DNA of 64,000 nucleotides from Antilocapra americana (GCA_007570785.1 ML664157.1:8027425-8091424), one strand, 5' to 3'. Positions 23,830 to 35,735 are shown, numbered from the stretch's first letter. Notes: generated by a model from the letters alone, not told the origin. Numbers and translations are program-made.

Positions 23830-24195
23830 TCTGAAAAGTACACTCAGAATCAAACTAAAATCCTAACTCCACCTCTTTCTATGCAGGTGCCAGGTACCTG
23901 TGACATTTCTCTGTGTATCAGTTTCCCCGTCCATAAAACAGATATAATGATAGAACTTATTTGTCATGGGATTATTACAAGAAACAAATGACATATGCAA
24001 AACAGCATAAGCCAGGGTAAACATCCTATTGCTTTGAATGTGCACATCATAGTGTAGTGAAGTATATAGTATTATCCATACTTGAGAGAAAATGTATTAA
24101 AGAAATGAAATATCTTTCCCAAGACCATGAATTTAGTTGTGATCCAGAATTTGAACCTGGTTCAGACTGACCCTGAAGCTCCTGTTCTTCCCATA
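23830..24195. repeat. Two adjacent MIR fragments in opposite orientation
   Basis: 23830-24010 is sense-like ('tctgtgtatcagtttccccgtccataaaacagatataatgatagaac'). 24035-24195 is antisense-like ('aaagaaatgaaatatctttcccaagaccatgaatttag', 'ttgaacctggttcagactgac'). Both are diverged. Confidence 0.65.
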
Positions 24196-24825
24196 TAAGT
24201 TCTTTCTCCCAGTGGAAGAGTCTACAACATCATGAACAGATTGCTTCTTTATCTTGGAGGTGGTTTGGATGACAGATGTCCTACTGCTAATTTTTTTTAA
24301 TAAAGAAGGATCAAAGACAGGGACAATTATATGAGCAATAAAATAATCCTCTTAAATTCTGATTAGAGACAAATTTCTGTAGCAGAATCCATTCCTTTGC
24401 TCCTATGCCTCTCCTCTACAAGCATTACATTTCTCCATCCAGGACATAAGCAAAAATCAAATAATGTAGCTTGAATAGCTAGCTATTTTCTGTTCTGCCT
24501 GGATCAGAGCTTCCTATCCCATCACTCTTATTCACACCCTCCACACTCACTGAATGTGATCTCAGCCAGCTAGCTACTTTACTTCTGTTCTGACTAGTCT
24601 CTTTGTTATTGTTTTCCAGAAGTGATAATATATACTCTTTCCCAAAATGTGTGTGGAACAAACAAAAGCTCCTCACTATATTAATAAGTTCGTAGTGAAA
24701 GAAAGCATACCTGGTGAAATAAATTTGGGAATTTCTAGGCTAAATGAAGTTTATTATCAGAGCCTTTAATATTCTAAGGCATATTAAATATTGTGGATGT
24801 ATATTCATAACCTAAAAGTTGAGAA

Positions 24826-25240
24826 TTATGTTTTATTTGGTGGAAATTTTTAGGGCTTCAAGCCCAGAAGACAGCATCTAGAATAACCTTGAGAAAACTA
24901 CACTGAGAAGCTACATTATATAGGAGTCTTGCAACAAGAGGTGAGCAGTCTGAACATCAAAAGATTATTCTTAATTAAAGAAAACCAGATATTCCAAGTC
25001 AAGGAATTTAGTGCTTTTCTATGTATGAGAAGATGCAAGAACGTGGGTTCACTGAAATCATTCCTTTGATATGCACCTCACCTGTCTGGGGCCAGTATTC
25101 TGTGTTTCTGCAACAACCTGAGTTTCGCCAAGGCTCATCCTAGGGAGTGGCTGCAGTCTGATGGCCGTTTGATGGCAGATATTCTTTTCCTTCCTGAGTT
25201 TTCTCAGGCTGACCAGATCACATTGAAGAGTTACACTCGC
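24826..25240. repeat. Possible artiodactyl LTR-like repeat, unresolved
   Basis: 'gagaattatgttttatttgg', 'agacagcatctagaataacc', 'aacatcaaaagattattcttaattaaagaaaacc', 'cactgaaatcattcctttgatatgcacctc' and 'ctgtctggggccagtattctg' follow an order I associate with an artiodactyl interspersed, possibly LTR, repeat. The family name is not known to me. No coding frame. Confidence 0.4.
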
Positions 25241-28200
25241 TAATGGTTATGACATCCTTGTTCACTGATATGGCAGGAAATATTCCATTTCTCAATATCT
25301 TCAAGAGAGAAATATAATATGTGATATTTTCAAATACAGTCTTAGAAGTGTGGAGTGTTCCTTGCCCACTCACACGATTTTCTTGACTATCATTGTCTTC
25401 CAAAAGTGGTAGTTTCCATTCTTTTGCTCTTCTCTTCACTAGTCCTACAAAGCAGATCTACCAGCCAAAATATTCCACTAATATCTGCAACTTTAGTGCC
25501 TGCCTAATGAATTATGAAATACAACTTCCAGAATAGTAGAAAAAATATTCAAAAATGTCCCTATCTGAGACTGAATCTGGAATTCACCTTTCATTTCAAC
25601 AGAAAACTCTTATGAAGCAAGAAGCACAACTTTCCAAATATAACCGAAATACATGGATTGCTGGTTACTTGAATAATGAATTCCAGGGATGGTTGTGGTA
25701 ATGAACGGTTCTCTTTGTCTGGATTAGACCATAAACCAATATATTTAAAACTATATACACTGATTATGCAGAATGAAGAAATGATAACACATGATAAAAA
25801 CTAGCTGAAGAATGCCAACCTAGCTTAATATTAATCTGTTTGAAAATACAAACTGAGTCCCAGTTGCATATTTGTTTTTCACCAGGCAATTTTCCATCCA
25901 CCTTTTTTCTCTTATCATTGTTTTTTACAGACAGACTGGAATATTTCCAGGTTAATTTTATTACATTTTGAATGGCCCAATTTTTATTTTCATACCCTTG
26001 TACTATGGATAATCTGAGGTTGTTTCATTTGTTGTAGAACCTTCTCATTTCACCTTTTGCACCACAGTTGTTCATGCTTAATTTGAAGATTTAATGTTGA
26101 GTTGTCAACTCAAGGAAGTTCTTTGAGCTGAAAGCTTTATTTCCATCTGTTTAGAAAAGGCAAGGAGTGATGACAATATTAAGTGAATCTGTCCTCTCAA
26201 CTATAGTCTATAACATAATATGTTACCTAACTATACTGATGAATAACAATGAATATTAGTTATGTACAATATTATATTAACTAATTACTTGGAGAGATAG
26301 TAAGTTCCTAAAAATATCAAATATTTTAGAAAAGATGTGGAAGATTGTTGAATTGTCTCATTTTGCAAGTACCAGCAGTTTGCTATTCTTCAGAAATAAA
26401 TAAGCCCTGAAAAAAGTGTTCTCTAACCTTTTACAAAGTATTGCCATTATCACTTATTTAAGGACCTGCTAATGATACTATCTGATTAAAATGCTATGGA
26501 TACTGGAGAGTTGTGGCATCTGCATACAGAATAATACTGGATATTATTATAATAAAATGAACCTGCTATAATCTGACTCTACTGACTGCATTCAATAAAG
26601 CCAAAAAATAAAGCAGACATGGATTAAAACAGTTATAATGGATAGTTTACATAAGCTATTATTAGCAAAATGTGTTTTAAGAGCTTGCTAATGATAAGGA
26701 AGAGAAGAAGAAAGAGTAAAGTTTAGATTGAGAAAGAAGGCAAAGATAAGCATCCTTGTTTTATTAAACAAGAAAAGTGAGGAATCAAATAATCATCAGT
26801 TCCTGATCCAAAAAATTTAAAGTTCACTTAAATAACAATGATACTGTTAAAGAACAGGAAAAAAAAATGTACTAAGCCTATCTTCACAGAAAACAAAGGC
26901 TTGAGAAACTAAACATCGAACATAAATCTAAAAGTAAGGCATGCATATGCCTCTTAATGTGATATTAAAATACAAGTTTTTCCTTGTGTTGATGTCATTT
27001 AAAACAATAGTTTAATTTTCACTAACAATGGTAAAGAACTACATTTTCACTCAATTAACCTACAATCCAGCAGATAAAATTGGAATAGGACATAACAAAC
27101 TATAAGCTGGAACTAAAATGTGCTAAATGCAAAATGATTACTTCGCATTTTCAGAGATTCCCTTTTAAAAGTCTTGACTAAACATCACCTAGCTCTCACC
27201 TCCAATTTCTTTCCTATCTCTCCATTATCTGGCAACAATATTACATTAAAATCTTTTGCTGCTCTGGAACAAATATTGCCTAAATATTTGCAGTCTACCT
27301 TTATGATCTGCCATATGGTTGTTAAAATGATTGTGCAAATGCTTTTGTTTTAACTGCAGATGGAAGGAGGCAGACATTAATCAATTGCTCAATGTAAGTG
27401 CAAGCCAGAATAATTACTGTGTTAGTAAGGATGGCAAGAGTCACTAAACCAGTGTGGACAAAACAAAATGTGTGAGTGAGTCACTGCCTGGGCAGCACAA
27501 AATGTCAACATCATCAGCAAGGCTTGGCAGAAAATGAAAATAATTTGAAGGAAAAAAATATAAGTTGTGCTGAAAAATCTTTGAAAAGACAGGCTTTTCT
27601 ATGTGAATGGAATATTAACAATTGAAGCATCCCAGGAAAGCTAACAAGAAACATAGTTAGCCATGTGCATTTCTCTGCTCATCCTGCTACCAAACCAACT
27701 TGAACACATTGTATAATTGAACATTTTCAGTGACCACTATTCTGTTGGGTATTGGATGGATCCATGGAAAATAAGCTATTAACTCATTTATTCATCACTA
27801 TGCTGTTCCCTTTACTCTCCACCCACAAAACTCCCAAAGATTCACTGTAGTACTCAAGTATTCTAAAAGGCTAATCATTTTAAACTGATTTATTATCCCA
27901 TAAAGTTCATTATATAACTGGCTGCTGATCTATATTATTCACATAGTTTGAGTGTGTGTGTGTGGTTGTTATAACTTAATGGAAAAGCTATTACTGTAAG
28001 AAAAGTGAGAAGACTATGTCTTTGTGCACTTATTCAATAATAGATAAAATTAAAGATAACTGACGTCTATTGGATTTGTGTTTATTTTTCATGTATTTCT
28101 CACTTTTATGAGTAAAAACTATTCTTTTCATTTTCTAGATAGGAAAACTAAGAGCCTACATCTTTAATTTATCAAGTATTATTTGTATTTCACATGGTGC

Positions 28201-28718
28201 ATTCTTGCCTCCTAAAAATATATTTTGAAAACCTTATTTAAAAGTCCCTGTAATAATGTGGATTTTAATTTACCTTTCTTCACTAGAAGTACTCTTCAAT
28301 GTGGTAAGGGAAAAAAAAATTACCTTTTATATAAATTTAAAAATTAGTTTTTTAGTGCATAATAACCCATAGCTCTCTTTCACTTTTATAATATATCTTG
28401 CACTTGCTGGTCATTATATAAAGAAACATACACATATATACACAAATAATTTGAAGGGATAGCAATGGGAAAATCACTTTATTGTTCTGATGTCTCTTCA
28501 TCTCTAACATTCCAGAAGTCTCTAGGTGTTCTGTTCTTAAGAGTAGAGTGCTCTGAAATTTTACCACCAAAAAACAGATCAGAAGGAAGGAAGGAGTGAG
28601 GGTGCTATGAAAGGAAGACATAAGGAAAGGAAGGGTGAAAATTACCCTATTTGAAATAAAGACCAAAGTCATTGGTTCACTCCATAATGAAACTTGGTTA
28701 AGTTATTTGGACATACAT
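25241..28718. other. Long repeat-poor AT-rich stretch; candidate conserved non-coding block near 27300-27560
   Basis: Nearly 3.5 kb with no recognised SINE, LINE or gene. The sub-block 27300-27560 is rich in homeodomain-type TAAT/ATTA cores, an E-box-like CAGATGG and AAAATGTCAACATCA-type motifs. There is a short GT run at 27953-27963. Function is not shown. Confidence 0.35.
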
Positions 28719-28731
28719 ATATAAGGAACAT

Positions 28732-29618
28732 TTCTTTTCCATAGGGATGGTCTTAATTCCTGTCTCCTGTACAATGTCATGAGCCTCTGTCCATAGTTCA
28801 TCAGGTACTCTATCAGATCTAGTCCCTTAAATCTATTTCTCACTTCCACTGTAAAATCATAAGGGATTTGATTTAGGTCATACCTGAATGCTCTAGAGGT
28901 TTGCCCTACTTTCTTCAATTTAAGTCTGAATTTGGCAATAAGGAGTTCATGAGCTGAGCCACAGTCAGCTCCCGGTCTTATTTTTGTGGACAGTATAGAG
29001 CTTCTCCATTTTGGCTGCAAAGAATATAATCAATCTGATTTTGGTGTTGACCACCTGGTAATGTTCATGTGTAGAGTCTTCTCTTGTGTTGTTGGAAGAG
29101 GGTGTTTGCTATGACCAGTGTGTTCTCTTGGCAGAACTCTATTAGCCTTTGCCCTGCTTCATTCTGTACTCCAAGGCCAAATTTACCTGTTATGCCAGGT
29201 GTTTCTTGACTTCCTACTTTCACATTCCAGTCCCCTATAATGAAAAGGACATCCTTTTTGGGTAATAGTTCTAAAGATCTTGTAGATCTTTATAGAACTG
29301 TTCAACTTCAGCTTCTTCAGCATTACTGGTTGGGGCATAGGCTTGGATTACCATGATATTGAATGGTTTGCCTTGCAAACAAACAGAGATCATTCTGTCA
29401 TTTTTGAGATTGCATCCAAGTACTGCACTCCAGACTCTCTTGTTGACCATGATGGCTACTCCATTTCTTCTGAGGGATTCCTGTCCACAGTAATAGATAT
29501 AATGGTCATCTGAGTTTAATTCACCCATTCCAGTCCATCTCCAATCACTGATTCCTAGAATGTTGACATTCACTTTTGCCATCTCCTGTTTGACCACTTC
29601 CAATTTGCCTTGATTCAT
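28732..29618 (-). pseudogene. BovB endonuclease (APE-type) region, inverted and broken
   Basis: Read on the minus strand from the Met at 29618, a 115-codon frame carries the apurinic-like endonuclease start: MNQGKLEVVKQEM, 'NILGISDWRWTGMGELNSDD', 'RRNGVAIMVNK', 'NIMVIQAYAPTSNAEEAE'. It ends at a stop near 29271, where one T is missing compared with the usual DLLEL reading, a frameshift. Downstream in other frames 'GDWNVKVGSQETPG' and 'QNQIDYIL' are still readable. A frame at 28703-29020 includes 'GADCGSAHELL', where the family has SDH; the Asp of that catalytic motif is Ala here (GCT). The last residues of that frame run past the element boundary. Endonuclease activity is not expected. Confidence 0.88.
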
Positions 29619-30295
29619 GGACCAAACATTCCAGGTTCCTATGCAATATTGCTCTTTACAGCATCAGACTTTGCTTCTATCACCAGTCTCATCCACAACT
29701 GGGTGTTGTTTTTGCTTTGGCTCCATCCCTTCATTCTTTCTGGAGTTATTTCTCCACTGATCTCCGGTAGCATATTGGGCACCTACCAACCTGGGGAGTT
29801 CGTCTTTCCGTGTCCTATCTTTTTGCCTTTTCATACTCTTCATGGGGTTCTCAAGACAAGAATGCTGAAGTGGTTTACCATTTCCTTCTCTAGTGGACCA
29901 CATTCTGTCAGACCTCTCCACCATGACCCAGCCATCTTGGGTGTCCCCACACGGCGTGGCTTAGTTTTATTGAGTTAGACAAGACTGTGGTCTGTGTGCT
30001 CAGATTGGCTAGTTTTCTGTTTTTATGGTTTCATTGTGTCTGCCCTCTGATGCCCTCTTGCAACACCTACCATCTTACTTGCGTTTCTCTTACTTTGGAC
30101 GTGGGGTATCTCTTCACAGATGCTCCAGCAAATCACAGCCACTGCTCCCTACCTTGGACAAGGGGTATCTCTTCATTGCCACCCATCCGATCTCTGGAAT
30201 GAGGTAGCTCCTCTTGGCCTACTCCCCCTGACCTCAGCCATGGGGTAGCTCTTCTTGGCTGCACTTCTGAGTGGCCCATCGCAGCTTCTGGGCTT
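29619..30295 (-). other. BovB 5'UTR (inverted)
   Basis: In minus-strand reading, repeated phrases 'gagctacc', 'agagatacccct' and 'ccaaggt(a)' precede 'ccaagatggctgggtcatggtgg' and a segment homologous to the Bov SINE body ('gagaaggaaatggtaaacc'). This matches the BovB 5' leader. Open frames on either strand in this interval are incidental. Confidence 0.8.
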
Positions 30296-31640
30296 TGCAA
30301 AAAAGCAAAATGACTGTCTGAAGAGGCCTTACAAATAGCTGTGAAAAGAAGAGAAGCGAAAAGCAAAGGAGAAAAGGAAAGATATTCCCATGTGAATGCA
30401 GAGTTCCAAAAAATAGCAAGGAGAGATAAGAAAGCCTGCTTCAGTGATCAGTGCAAAGAAATAGAGGAACACAACAGAATGGAAAAGATTAGAGATCTCT
30501 TCAAGAAAATTAGAGATACCAAGGGAACATTTCATGCAAAGATGGGCTCGATAAAGGAGAGAAATGGTATGGACCTAACAGAAGCAGAAGGTATTAAGAA
30601 GAGGTGGCAAGAACACACAGAAGAACTGTACAAAAAAGATTTTCACAACCAAGATAATCACAATGGTGTGATCACTCACCTAGAGCCAGACATGTTGGAA
30701 TGTGAAGTCAAGTGGGCCTTAGGAAGCATCACTATGAACAAAGCTAGTAGAGGTGATGGAATTCCAGTTGAGCTATTTCAAATCCTGAAAGATGATGTTG
30801 TGAAAGTGCTGCTCTCAATATGCCAGAAAATTTGGAAAACTCAGCAGTGGCCACAGGACTGGAAAAGGTCAGTTTTCTTTCTAATCCCAAACAAAAGTAA
30901 CGTCAAAGAATGCTCAAACTACCACAGAATTGCACTCATCTTACACACTTGTAAAGTAATGCTCAAAATTCTCCAAGCCAGGCTTCAGCAATACGTGAAC
31001 CATAAACTTCCAGATGTTCAAGCTGGTTTTAGAAAAGGCAAAGGAACCAGAGATCAAATTGCCAACATCTGCTGGATCATTGAAAAAGCAAGAGAGTTTC
31101 AGAAAATCATCTATTTCTGCTTTATTGAAGCCTTTGACTGTGTGGATCACAATAAACTGTGGAAAATTCTGAAAGAGATGGGAATACCAGACCATCTGAC
31201 CTGTCTCTTGAGAAACCTGCAGGTCAGGAAGAAGGAGTGAGAAGTGGACATGGAACAAGAGTGGTTCCAAATAGAAAAAAGAGTATGTCAAGGCTGTACG
31301 TTGTCACCCTGCTTATTTAACTTCTATGCAGAGTACCTCATGAGAAACGCTGGGCTGGAAGAAGCACAAGCTGGAATCAAGATTGCCAGGAAAAATATCA
31401 ATAACCTCAGATATGCAGATGACACCATCCTTAGGGCAGAAAGTGAAGATGAACTAAAAAGCCTCTTGATGAAAGTGAAAGAGGAGAGTGAAAAAATTGG
31501 CTTAAAGCTCAACATTCAGAAAACTAAGATCATGGCATCTGGTCCCATCACTTCATGGAAAATAGATGGGGAAATAGTGGAAACAATGTCAGACTTTATT
31601 TTTTCTGGGCTCCAAAATTACTGCAGATGGTGATTGCAGC
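30296..31640 (+). pseudogene. BovB reverse transcriptase region, broken
   Basis: A 299-codon frame (30341-31240) and a 129-codon frame (31244-31633) cover most of the RT. Upstream, 'AK*LSEEALQIAVKRREAK' has a TGA where the family has Trp. Motifs seen: 'ECEVKWALGSITMNKASRGDGIP', 'QAGFRKGKGTRDQIANI', 'CQGCTLSPCLFNFYAEY' and 'NNLRYADDTIL' (YADD at residues 57-60 of the second frame). Motif A reads 'YFCFIEAFDCVDHNKL': compared with the usual FIDYAKAFD form it lacks three codons, including the first catalytic Asp. The two frames are separated by a stop, and the second frame is lost at 31633 near 'FSGLQNY'. Catalysis is not expected. Confidence 0.92.
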
Positions 31641-32197
31641 CATGAAATTAAAAGAGGCTTACTCCTTGGAAGGAAAGTTATGACCAACCTAGATAGTATA
31701 TTGAAAAGCAGAGACATTACTTTGCCAACAAAGGTCCATCTAGTCAAGGCTATGGTTTTTCCAGTGGTCATGTATGGATGTGAGAGTTGGACAAGGAAGA
31801 AAGCTGAGCGCCAAATAATTGATGCTTTTGAACTGTGATGTTGGAGAAGACTCTTGAGAGTTCCTTGGATTGAAAGGAGATCCAACCAGTCTATCCTAAA
31901 GGAGATGAGTCCTGGGTATTCATTGGAAGGACTGATGTTGAAGCTGAAACTCCAATACTTTGGCCATCTCATGCAAAGAGTTGACTCATTGGAGAAGACC
32001 CTAATGCTGGGAAGAATTGGGGGCAGGAGGTGAAGGGGATGACAGAGGATGAGATGGCTGGATGGTGTCACTGACTCAATAGACATGGGTTTGAGTGGAC
32101 TGCAGGAGTTGGTGATGGACAGGGAGGCCTGGTGTGCTGCGATTCATGACGTCACAAAGAGTTGGACATGACTGAGCAACTGAACTGAGCTGTACTG
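31641..32197 (+). pseudogene. BovB C-terminal region and 3' tail, degenerate
   Basis: Across shifting frames the BovB C-terminal sequence is readable: 'HEIKRGLLLGRKVMTNLDS', 'SRDITLPTKVHLVKAMVFPV', 'VMYGCESWTRKKAE', 'CWRRLLRVPWIERRSNQS' and 'YFGHLMQRVDSLEKTLMLG'. A stop precedes CWRR. It closes with the BovB/Bov-SINE shared tail that precedes the right-hand TSD. Confidence 0.88.
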
Positions 32198-32210
32198 ATA
32201 TAACGAACAT

Positions 32211-32749
32211 AGGAAACTTAAAACCAAACTGTTAACACAATAATATTAATGTTAAAACATGTCAAGTGGAAATTCATGTATGCAAATCAGATGTTATTGA
32301 ACATATAACCATGCTCAGGTTCAAATTTACGCTTGTTTCTAGCATTTTGTATCCATTCCACAGGCAGTAGCTTAATTTCCATCTCAGTTGCCCATTATCA
32401 CTCAGTTAATAAGGGATTCAAAACTGAATTAAGCTAGAATTATGATCCTTGTTGAAGCTGGTTGATGGGTACATAAAAATTTACTATATTACTCTCTGTG
32501 TTTTAAAAATTTCCATTAAAATTAGTCTAAATCCAAAGTCCATACATTTTTTTAATTTCATGCATTAGTTCTCCATACTTTCTCTCTTAATTGAGATTTG
32601 GATGGGAGATAGGACAGAGCAAATACGAAAATGACTTTATCACTAAAGATGAAATATAATAATCAAAAAAGAAGTGTAAAATACAATGAGACTTCAGAGA
32701 AAGAAGAGATTGTGTTGAAATAAATGGATCAAGAAAGTTAATGAAAATA
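32211..32749. other. Unique sequence, nothing recognised
   Basis: Short AT-rich interval between the BovB TSD and the next L1. Confidence 0.5.
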
Positions 32750-33845
32750 AAAACAAAAATAAATAGGACCTAATTAAACTTAAAAGCTTTTTAACAGCAA
32801 AGGAAACCACTAACAAGATGAAAAGACAACCCTCAGAATGGCAGAAAATATTTGCAAAGAAAGCAACTGACAAGGGATTAATTTTCAAAATATATAAACA
32901 GCTCACAGGCAACTCAGTATCAAAAAACAAACACCTCAATCAAAAAATGGATAGAAGACCAAAATAGCTCTTTCTCCAAGGACACACAGATGGCCCAGAG
33001 GCACAAGAAAATATGTTCAACATTACCAGTTATTAAGAGAAATGCAAATCCAAGCTACAATAAGACACCACCTCACACTGGTCAGAATGGCCATTATTAA
33101 AACAAATAACAGATGTTGGAGAGGATGTGTAGAAAAGGGAACCCTCTTACACTGTTGGTGGGAATGTAAGTTGATACAGCCACTGTGGAGAACATATGGA
33201 TATTCCTCAGAAAATTAAAAATAGGATTGCCATATGACCCAGGAATCCCACTCCTGGGAATATAACCAGAGAAAACTATAATTCTAAAAGATACATGCAC
33301 CACTATGTTCATAGCAGCACTGTTCACAATAGCCAAAATGTGGAAGCAACGTAAATGTCCATCCACAGATGAATGGGTAAAAAAGATGTGGTACATATAT
33401 AAAATGAAATGCTGACTCAGCCATAAAAAAAAATTAATGCTATTTGCAGCAACATGGATGCAACTAGAGATTATCATACTAAGTGAGATAAGTCAGGCTG
33501 AGAAAGACATTGTATGATATCACTTACATGTGGAATCTAAAATATGAGACAAGTGAACCTATCTATAAAACAGACTCATAGACATAGAGAACAGACTAGT
33601 AGTTACAAGGGGAAGGGGGGGATAAGGATGGACTGGGAGTTTTGGGGGTTGTTAGATGCAGACTATTACATTTAGAATAGATGAGCAACAGATCCTAATA
33701 TATAGCATAGAGAACCATATTGAATATCCTGTGACAAATCATAAGGGAAAGGAAAATTATATGTATAAAACTGAGATGCTTTGCTATACAGTAGAGATTG
33801 GCATAACATTGTAAATCAACTATACTTCAAAAAAATTAAACAAGA
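32750..33845 (+). mobile_element. L1 3' end: ORF2 C-terminus plus 3'UTR (5'-truncated)
   Basis: The ORF2 C-terminal region is readable in broken frames: 'cttaaaagctttttaacagcaaagga' (KSFCTAKE), 'aacagatgttggagaggatgtg' (NRCWRGC), 'cactgttggtgggaatgtaag' (HCWWECK) and 'catgcaccactatgttcatagcagc'. The 3'UTR includes 'gactcatagacatagagaacagac', 'gcaacagatcctaatatatagc' and 'gtaaatcaactatacttcaa', ending in an A-rich tail. The 126-codon minus-strand frame at 33097-33477 is antisense noise. Confidence 0.87.
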
Positions 33846-35214
33846 CAAGGAATATAGGAGGAGTAGATAAGAAAGGAGAAATAGAATGGATTCATTTATA
33901 GAACATGTCAAATTTTAAATGGCTATGAGATTTGGAAATAGAAACAACAGGTCTATTGTTATTTGGAGGTCTGGAAAAAGATCAACAGGGAGATTGGGAC
34001 TGAAGATACAGATTTCAGAACCACCTGTTTATAGGCCATAATTGAAACCATCTCGAGAAATACATATAGATAAAGAAGGGTGTGGTAGGCAGAATTCTAA
34101 GCATAAAAATAATTTTCAAGAGAGTTATTAGAAGCCTGTATTCATGGACAGTACACTGGATGACACAACAGACTCAGCATTAAAAAAATGATATCTGGTA
34201 ACTTCAAAGTCAAGAAGATATATATTGTTTTAATATTTACATTGTTAGTAATGACAGTACTGTTATCTATTACTAATGGTGGGAGATAAACTTAACCAGA
34301 AGTGGCTCATCTGAAATAAATACCATGAAGCCATGGTTCCTAGACTTGAATAGGAAGAGATGGTACCAAACACTACATAGAATTTTCTCATGCACTGATT
34401 GGACAACAAGCAGATATACAGATGACTCTACTCAGGAATCTAAATCTTGATCAATACTTACTAAAACTCACATGGCTCAGTTAATGTTTTAAATTTTAAA
34501 AAATCAAATCAGTTTCTACCAAGACAGAGCTTGCAAAATATTATTTTTCCTGGGCCTTACATACCTTATAGGCAGAGCCAGGTAAGGATAATTCACATTC
34601 ACTGATCTTAATTCCATCTGTAAGGCAAAAGTTAAGGTCATCTGTCACAAGTGGAAAAGGTAAATTTTTTGTAGAGGTTTAAAAAGAGTTATAAAGATTT
34701 ATAACAATCATTAATGATAGTGAGAGACAGAACTGTTTGTGGCTGCATAAAATGAATCAAGACCAGTTTTCAAGGATCTGGTTAACAGTGGAGACCATGA
34801 ATTTGTATTGAGCAGTCTGAATATTTGAGGAATTTTATTCTAGCAATCTTCAAAAGCTCAGTTATAAAATGCAGACAGTGATATTAGTTCTAGCCAGAGG
34901 GTTTACAAGATAGATGTCATAGAAAGATGAAGATCCAAGGGAATTAAGAGAAGTTAGCTGATCAAGCATGAGTTTTGAATGAATACTGGAGTTAGGTAAG
35001 AGAAAAGTAAAATAGTAGTTCTTGGGGACAAACTCCAGAGCAGTACAAAGGTAGGGGGTTCTGGGAGGATGAAAGAGCAGGAGATGGAGAAGAGGCAGAT
35101 GCCAGGGTCTTCTATAATTGTGAAAAGAAATTGGGAGTTTAAGGATTTATATAGATGAATGTCATAAACCTCAAGGGAGAGCTTTTTGCCACAAAAGTTG
35201 ATAAATAATGGTAT
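33846..35214. other. Unique sequence, nothing certain
   Basis: No gene recognised. 'tgtggtaggcagaattctaag' at 34081 resembles the start of an MLT1-type LTR, but the match is too short to call. Confidence 0.45.
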
Positions 35215-35735
35215 TTTAGCTTACAAATGATGCTATAACAAAATGGAAATTTAGCGGCACAACACAACATTAGCTTACTATCTTAAAGTTCTGGCAGTCA
35301 AAGTTTGAAATCAGTTTCACGGGGCTCAAATCAAGATGTTAGCAGGCCTGTGATCTTTCCCAAAGATCTAAAAAGAACCTGTTCCCTTGCTCTTTCTAGT
35401 TTGTTGAGGCCACCAGCATTTCTTGACTCATGACTCTTTCCTCTATATTCAAAGTTCAAAGCATAATGTCTTCTCTCTGAACTCTGTTTCATTCCATATA
35501 ATCTTTTTCTCCCTGACTCTTATCTTTCTGCCCTGCCTCCTTTAAGGAGCCCTGTAGTTATAATAGACCCTCCCAGATGATCCAAGACTATATCTCCAGC
35601 TCAAGATTCATAACTAAATACATCTTCAAAATATCTTTTGCCATGTAAAGTACATTAATCTCCAAGTGCTTGGTATTAAGATGTGGACATCTTCAGGGGA
35701 CAGGTAGGAGGGCATCATTCAACCTGCCACAACTG
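35215..35735 (-). mobile_element. MLT1-like LTR (ERVL-MaLR), antisense
   Basis: 'tatgataacaaaatgg...tttagcggcacaacacaacattagcttac'-type sequence, 'cttaaagttctggcagtcaaag', 'gggctcaaatcaagatgttagcaggcctg', 'tttgccatgtaaagtacat' and 'cattcaacctgccacaac' trace an MLT1-type LTR in reverse. Diverged, non-coding and without internal genes. Confidence 0.7.

Larger units (their letters stand above)
28732..32197 (+). mobile_element. BovB (RTE-type) LINE, near full length, with 5' inversion (twin-primed)
   Basis: The 3' part (30296-32197) reads in sense and carries the end of the linker, the RT region and the C-terminal region, ending in 'ggacatgactgagcaactgaactgagc' plus a short ctgata tail. The 5' part (28732-30295) is the same element in antisense: 5'UTR, endonuclease region, and up to '...ccatccctatggaaaagaa'. 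The inverted part stops where the sense part begins ('tgcaaaaaagcaaaatg'), so no internal BovB sequence is lost or duplicated by eye. Direct repeats atataaggaacat (28719-28731) and atataacgaacat (32198-32210) flank the whole unit as a TSD with one mismatch. Known biology: this layout is the product of twin priming during target-primed reverse transcription. The copy is dead (see the segment entries). Confidence 0.93.

Noticed and set aside
30341..31240. 299-codon frame as a host gene
   Set aside because: Its protein is the BovB reverse transcriptase and it lies within a BovB with its own TSD. It also lacks the motif A Asp and is followed by a stop and frameshift.
31589..32086. 165-codon minus-strand frame
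   Set aside because: It is antisense to the C-terminal part of the sense BovB and has no recognisable domain.
33097..33477. 126-codon minus-strand frame
   Set aside because: Antisense to the ORF2 C-terminal region of an L1; a similar antisense frame occurs in the other L1 copies (e.g. 52899-53240).
34081..34190. MLT1-type LTR start ('tgtggtaggcagaattctaag')
   Set aside because: The match is only about 20 bases and the following sequence does not continue the LTR, so a feature call is not supported.
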